DNA of 64,000 nt from Bacillota bacterium (GTDB lineage Bacteria > Bacillota > Clostridia > Christensenellales > SZUA-584), in NCBI GenBank assembly GCA_023461435.1, contig JAEYLC010000025.1:33511-97510 (forward strand), read 5' to 3'. Numbering within the stretch: the stretch's first letter is position 1; every line of letters starts with the position of its first letter. The notes under the pieces are model-generated. The model worked only from the letters and a program-made list of their open reading frames with translations. It searched no databases and was not told the DNA's origin. A program made the translations under genes and the position numbers. Of this stretch, positions 60,715 through 64,000 are shown one piece after another.

Positions 60715-60987
60715 ATGGCAAAAGCAAAACTTCTCGGAAACGATCGTAAGGAGAAGCTGGAGCAGCAGAAGAAGGCTGCGAAAAAAGCGAACAAGAAAAA
60801 AAGAAAGAGTCCGGCCAGAGTTTTTAAGGATATCCTTTCCGAGCTGAAAAAAGTCACATGGCCGACAGCGAAGGACCTGCTCAAATATGCGGGTGCTGTT
60901 ATTGCGTTCATCTTAGTTATTGCTGTGCTGGTTTACCTTATGGACTTGGGCTTGAGTTCTTTGTTTGACCTTGTTCTGAATAAATAA
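60715..60987 (+). CDS. secE: Preprotein translocase subunit SecE
   Basis: Encodes 90 residues: a long basic N terminus rich in Lys, the conserved amphipathic helix FKDILSELKKVTWPT and one membrane span (AGAVIAFILVIAVLVYLMDL). It stabilises SecY in the secretion channel. ATG 60715 is used rather than GTG 60706. The gene lies between rpmG and nusG as expected. Confidence 0.95.
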   Translation: MAKAKLLGNDRKEKLEQQKKAAKKANKKKRKSPARVFKDILSELKKVTWPTAKDLLKYAGAVIAFILVIAVLVYLMDLGLSSLFDLVLNK

Positions 60988-61000
60988 GGAGGCGCGCTGC

Positions 61001-61042
61001 GTGTCAATAGATTCCGGCGGCGCACGTAAATTTAATGTCTGA
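61001..61042 (+). CDS. Possible 13-codon upstream reading frame of nusG
   Basis: GTG at 61001 stands eight bases after a perfect AAGGAGG (60986-60992) and runs 13 codons to TGA 61040-61042, overlapping the nusG ATG at 61035 in another frame. nusG itself has no Shine-Dalgarno, so ribosomes terminating here could re-initiate on nusG. An alternative is a single-base sequence error that hides an N-terminal extension. Confidence 0.4.
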   Translation: MSIDSGGARKFNV

Positions 61043-61646
61043 AGAAACAAAGACCGGCGAAGTATTTGAGTCGCCGGATATAACTGAACAGCCGAAGAAA
61101 CCTGAAGGTGTGTTTATCAAGCAGGAAAAAACGGATAAACCCTACTGGTATGTCATCCACACATATTCGGGCTATGAAAACAAAGTCAAGATGAATCTTG
61201 AAAAGGCGATACAAAACCGCGGCTTTGAGGATGTCATCCTTGAGGTTAAGGTGCCTATGGAAGAGAGCATCGAGGTTAAGAACGGCAAGAAAAAGCACGT
61301 GATGAAAAAGCGCTATCCCGGCTACGTCATGGTCAAGATGATACTTGACGACGAAACGTGGTACGTGGTGAGAAACACGCGCGGCGTCACGGGTTTTGTG
61401 GGCCCCGGCTCCAAGCCGATTCCGCTGACCGACAAGGAAGTGCGCGCGATGGGTGTGGAGAACGTGCCGATCAAGCTCGATGTGGAAGTCGGTGAGAACG
61501 TGATGGTCACATCCGGTCCGCTCGAAAGCTTCGTCGGCGTGATCAGGGAAGTTCAGCCCGAAAAACAGAAGGTCAAGGTCGTGGTGTCTATGTTCGGCCG
61601 CGACACACTGGTCGATCTCGATTTCGTCCAGATCAAACGTATATAA
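61035..61646 (+). CDS. nusG: Transcription elongation/antitermination factor NusG
   Basis: Encodes 203 residues. After a non-conserved 35-residue extension, the NGN domain begins at WYVIHTYSGYENKVKMNLEK, with RRYPGYVM-like KKRYPGYVMVKM and TRGVTGFVG. The C-terminal KOW domain has GENVMVTSGPLESFVGVI and ends DLDFVQIKRI. It binds RNA polymerase and couples it with Rho or the ribosome. The ATG lacks a clear ribosome-binding site; a short upstream frame overlaps it. Confidence 0.97.
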   Translation: MSEETKTGEVFESPDITEQPKKPEGVFIKQEKTDKPYWYVIHTYSGYENKVKMNLEKAIQNRGFEDVILEVKVPMEESIEVKNGKKKHVMKKRYPGYVMVKMILDDETWYVVRNTRGVTGFVGPGSKPIPLTDKEVRAMGVENVPIKLDVEVGENVMVTSGPLESFVGVIREVQPEKQKVKVVVSMFGRDTLVDLDFVQIKRI

Positions 61647-61667
61647 GAAGGAAACTTCTTTTAGCAA

Positions 61668-61694
61668 GTGGGAGGATATATCCGCTTGTACCAC
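61668..61694 (+). promoter_or_regulatory. L1-type regulatory element before rplK
   Basis: GTGGGAGG (61668-61675) then CCGC and ACCAC (ending 61694), 26 nt before rplK. The same order of blocks occurs before rplA. It resembles the L1-binding leader known in rplK-rplA operons of Bacillota; binding by L1 is inferred. Confidence 0.55.
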
Positions 61695-61720
61695 ATTAAA
61701 AGAAACAAGGAGGTGTAACC

Positions 61721-62146
61721 ATGGCAAAGAAGATCACTGGTTACGTCAAACTGCAGATTCCTGCAGGCAAGGCAACGCCTGCCCCGCCGGTCGGTCCGGC
61801 TCTGGGTCAGCACGGTGTCAACATTATGGGCTTTTGTAAAGAGTTCAACGAGAAGACAGCCAAACAGGTGGGCTACATTATCCCCATCGTCATCACGGTG
61901 TACGCGGACAGAACGTTCACGTTCATCATGAAGACGCCTCCGGCACCCGTCCTTATCAAAAAGGCGATCGGCATTGAGAGCGGCAGCGGCGAGCCCAACA
62001 AGAAAAAAGTGGGCAAAATCACCAAGGCGCAGATCAAAGAGATCGCGGAGACAAAGATGCCGGACCTTAACGCGGCAAGCGTCGAATCGGCCATGCGCAT
62101 GATTGCCGGAACGGCAAGAAGCATGGGCGTCGAAGTTGTCGACTAG
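61721..62146 (+). CDS. rplK: Ribosomal protein uL11
   Basis: Encodes 141 residues of standard length. The proline-rich segment IPAGKATPAPPVGPALGQHG and VNIMGFCKEFN define the N-terminal domain of the GTPase-associated centre; the C-terminal RNA-binding part includes KVGKITKAQIKEIAE and ends AGTARSMGVEVVD. AAGGAGGTG precedes the ATG. Confidence 0.98.
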   Translation: MAKKITGYVKLQIPAGKATPAPPVGPALGQHGVNIMGFCKEFNEKTAKQVGYIIPIVITVYADRTFTFIMKTPPAPVLIKKAIGIESGSGEPNKKKVGKITKAQIKEIAETKMPDLNAASVESAMRMIAGTARSMGVEVVD

Positions 62147-62152
62147 AGAATA

Positions 62153-62180
62153 GTGGGAGGCTTTTCAGCCGCATCACCAC
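62153..62180 (+). promoter_or_regulatory. L1-type regulatory element before rplA
   Basis: GTGGGAGG (62153-62160), CCGC and ACCAC (ending 62180), 12 nt before the rplA start and next to GAGGAGG. It is a second copy of the element before rplK, well placed for translational feedback by L1. Confidence 0.55.
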
Positions 62181-62192
62181 GAGGAGGATAAT

Positions 62193-62888
62193 ATGAAAAG
62201 AGGAAAGAAATATCTTGAGAGCCTGAAGGCCTACGATAAGACAACGCAGTACGAGCCGATTGACGCGCTGCAGCTGTCTATCGATACGGCCAAGGCCAAT
62301 TTTGATGAGACGATCGAAGCGTCGATCCGTCTCGGTGTGGACCCGCGCCATGCCGACCAGCAGGTCAGAGGCGCGCTCGTGCTGCCGCACGGCACAGGCA
62401 AAACACAGCGCGTGCTCGTTTTCGCGAAGGGCGACAGCGCCAAGGAAGCCGAAGAAGCCGGTGCCGATTACGTCGGCGGCGACGAATTCGTCGATAAAAT
62501 CAAAAACGAGAACTGGTTCGAGTTCGATATCTGCGTGGCCACCCCCGATATGATGGGCGTTGTGGGTAAAATCGGCCGCGTGCTCGGCCCCAAGGGCCTC
62601 ATGCCGAACCCGAAGTCCGGCACGGTGACCAAGGAAGTCGCCAAGGCCATCGCGGACATCAAAGCCGGTAAGGTGGAGTACCGCGTGGACAAAACGGCGA
62701 TCGTGCACGTCATCATCGGCAAGAAGAGCTTTGGCAAAGAGAAGCTGAACGACAACCTGTCCGCGCTGATGGAGGCGCTGGTGAAGGCCAAGCCGTCTGC
62801 CGCCAAGGGCACGTACTTAAAGAGCGTGGTCGTGTCGTCCACAATGGGCCCCGGAATTAAGATCAACCCAATACGTTTTATCAGCTAG
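62193..62888 (+). CDS. rplA: Ribosomal protein uL1
   Basis: Encodes 231 residues. Signature block KIGRVLGPKGLMPNPKSGTV, N-terminal ASIRLGVDPRHADQQVRGAL and C-terminal GPGIKINPIRF are all present. It forms the mobile L1 stalk and in many bacteria represses its own operon. The next promoter's -35 begins on the base after its stop codon. Confidence 0.98.
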   Translation: MKRGKKYLESLKAYDKTTQYEPIDALQLSIDTAKANFDETIEASIRLGVDPRHADQQVRGALVLPHGTGKTQRVLVFAKGDSAKEAEEAGADYVGGDEFVDKIKNENWFEFDICVATPDMMGVVGKIGRVLGPKGLMPNPKSGTVTKEVAKAIADIKAGKVEYRVDKTAIVHVIIGKKSFGKEKLNDNLSALMEALVKAKPSAAKGTYLKSVVVSSTMGPGIKINPIRFIS

Positions 62889-62918
62889 TTGACAAAACGC
62901 GGTAGGTGCTGATACAAT
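62889..62918 (+). promoter_or_regulatory. rplJ-rplL promoter
   Basis: TTGACA (62889-62894) immediately after the rplA stop, an 18-nt spacer and TACAAT (62913-62918). Confidence 0.7.
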
Positions 62919-62944
62919 AACTGCGGAAAATTAAAAACTTGAAA

Positions 62945-63060
62945 TCTGCCGAAGACAACAGGTGCGAGCAATCGCTTAATTGCCTGTCGAGGAGAGTTGA
63001 TACGAAAAGAGACCCTTTTTTGTGCAGCTTTCCTGCACGAAAAAGGGTTTTTGGTTTTAA
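62945..63060 (+). ncRNA. Ribosomal protein L10 leader with intrinsic attenuator
   Basis: The conserved L10-leader core is visible: GCCGAAGACAACAGGTG (from 62948), and TTGCCTGTCGAGG (from 62980) that pairs with CAGG upstream. It is followed by a 16-bp hairpin, ACCCTTTTTTGTGCAG (63012-63027) with CTGCACGAAAAAGGGT (63033-63048), one G-T pair, then T5. In this known element L10(L12)4 binding favours termination. The hairpin lies 32 nt before rplJ. Confidence 0.85.
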
Positions 63061-63083
63061 CGCAAATTGAGGAGGTGAAACAT

Positions 63084-63611
63084 TTGGGAGAGAAAGCCAT
63101 AGAGGCGAAGAAGCAAATCGTTCTTGAAATCAAGGAAAAGATGGAGCAGAGCAAGGGCATCATCTTTTACGACTACAGAGGACTGACTGTTGAAGAGGTC
63201 ACCGATCTTCGCAACCAATTCCGTTCGGCGGGCGTCGAGTATCACGTGATTAAGAACTCAATGCTCAAACGCGCGGCGGATATGCTGGAGATTCAGGGGC
63301 TCGATTCAACGCTTGCGGGCCCGACAGCCGTGGCATTCGGCATCAGCGATCCGGTCGCTCCGGCGAAGGTGCTTGTCGAATTCGTCAAGAAGGTAAAAAA
63401 GACGGAGATCAAGGCCGGTGTGCTGGGCACAAAGGTTGTTGACGTCAAGGGCATTGAAGCGCTGGCCGAGCTGCCGTCGAGAGAGCAGCTGATCGCACAG
63501 CTGGCGGGCACACTTCAGGCGCCCATTTCCGGCCTTGCAAGATCGCTTTCGGGCATCATCTGCAAGCTCGGGTACGCGCTTAACGCGGTTAAGGAACAAA
63601 AAGAGGCTTAA
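63084..63611 (+). CDS. rplJ: Ribosomal protein uL10
   Basis: Encodes 175 residues, the base of the L7/L12 stalk. TTG 63084 is the likely start: GAGGAGGTGA ends six bases upstream and the upstream frame runs through the attenuator hairpin. It shows KGIIFYDYRGLTVEEVTDLR, YHVIKNSMLKRAA and the C-terminal L12-binding helix. A rare start codon may help keep L10 in balance with L12. Confidence 0.95.
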   Translation: MGEKAIEAKKQIVLEIKEKMEQSKGIIFYDYRGLTVEEVTDLRNQFRSAGVEYHVIKNSMLKRAADMLEIQGLDSTLAGPTAVAFGISDPVAPAKVLVEFVKKVKKTEIKAGVLGTKVVDVKGIEALAELPSREQLIAQLAGTLQAPISGLARSLSGIICKLGYALNAVKEQKEA

Positions 63612-63657
63612 ATAAGCCAACACAAAAAAATTAAAAAATTTACGGAGGAAATCAAAA

Positions 63658-64000
63658 ATGAGCAATCAAGAGATATTAGAAGCCATTGAGAAGATGAGCG
63701 TACTGGAGCTTTCCGAGCTTATCAAAGCGATCGAAGACAAATTCGGCGTGAGCGCTGCGGCTCCTGTGGCTGTGGCTGCGGCTGGCCCTGCGGCTGCTGC
63801 GGCTCCTGTTGAAGAAGAGAAGACCGAGTTCGACGTTATCCTTAAGGATGCCGGCGCTGAGAAGATCAAGGTCATCAAGGTTGTCCGCGAGCTGACAGCT
63901 CTTGGCCTCAAAGAAGCGAAAGACCTCGTTGACGGCGCTCCGAGCACAGTGAAAGAAGCTGTTGCGAAGGAAGAAGCCGAAGGCATGGTTGCCAAGCTCA
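63658..64000 (+). CDS. rplL: Ribosomal protein bL12, 3' end outside the window
   Basis: The first 114 residues are present; the window ends just before the C terminus. The N-terminal dimerisation helix (IEKMSVLELSELIKAIEDKF), the Ala/Pro-rich hinge and the C-terminal factor-binding domain (EFDVILKDAGAEKIKVIKVV, LGLKEAKDLVDGAPSTVKE) are all clear. GGAGGAA precedes the ATG, 46 nt after rplJ. Confidence 0.97.
   Translation, partial: MSNQEILEAIEKMSVLELSELIKAIEDKFGVSAAAPVAVAAAGPAAAAAPVEEEKTEFDVILKDAGAEKIKVIKVVRELTALGLKEAKDLVDGAPSTVKEAVAKEEAEGMVAKL

Overview
This is a 64 kb stretch of a Bacillota (Clostridia-type) chromosome. The evidence is the gene order rpmG-secE-nusG-rplK-rplA-[L10 leader]-rplJ-rplL at the right end, an adenosylcobalamin-dependent class II ribonucleotide reductase, LPXTG/sortase cell-wall anchoring, AgrA/AgrC-like and OmpR-type two-component systems, and strong Shine-Dalgarno sites. 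Most of the DNA is moderately GC-rich; the exceptions are an AT-rich two-gene island at about 11.7-13.1 kb and a milder AT shift around 17.7-24 kb. I cannot name the genus from the sequence. I see no rRNA, tRNA, CRISPR array or intact insertion sequence.

Layout. 0-5.2 kb: 3' end of nrdJ, a zinc-finger anti-sigma-like membrane protein, and a secreted Gly-rich repeat protein with InlB-type repeats. 5.3-7.9 kb: a DUF1295 membrane enzyme, a low-complexity Asn/Gly/Met repeat protein and a small helical protein divergent from it. 8.2-11.7 kb: murG, an RNA methyltransferase-like protein and a sugar kinase, overlapping or nearly so. 11.9-13.1 kb: AT-rich pair (DUF6978-like and DUF1828/1829). 13.2-16.3 kb: guaB-guaA. 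16.5-31.8 kb: a large catabolic locus, with a UPF0261 gene divergent from a 14-gene same-strand array: GntR regulator, ribose-type ABC importer, two metallo-beta-lactamase-fold hydrolases, lactonase, 3-hydroxyacyl-CoA-dehydrogenase/gulonate-dehydrogenase-like enzyme, YczE-like membrane protein, KDG-kinase-like PfkB, 6-phosphogluconate dehydrogenase and a LarA-family nickel-pincer racemase/epimerase. Together these look like import and breakdown of a sugar acid or lactone.

32.3-37.6 kb: OmpR-type response regulator, histidine kinase and a MacB/Bce-like ABC exporter whose promoter carries a direct repeat suited to the regulator. A decayed fragment of the 3' end of guaA follows. 38.0-41.9 kb: a BlaI-type repressor and two tandem M56 (BlaR1/MecR1-type) membrane proteases in which the usual C-terminal beta-lactam sensor is replaced by internalin-like leucine-rich repeats. 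This is the most novel-looking system in the window. 42-43.7 kb: an AraC-type regulator and a DUF4064-like membrane protein.

44-54.8 kb: a surface island with a 1419-residue BspA-type LRR protein ending in LPQTG, a sortase overlapping it by 4 nt, a LytTR regulator with an AgrC-like kinase, and a second Gly-rich repeat surface protein. 55-60.3 kb: assorted small genes (V4R-like, GyrI-like, a catalytically dead IMPase homologue, GIN-domain lipoprotein, GNAT, ABM-domain protein, retropepsin-like protein). 60.4-64 kb: the ribosomal/transcription operon with its promoter, a leader hairpin, repeated L1-site-like elements and the L10 leader attenuator; rplL is cut by the window end.
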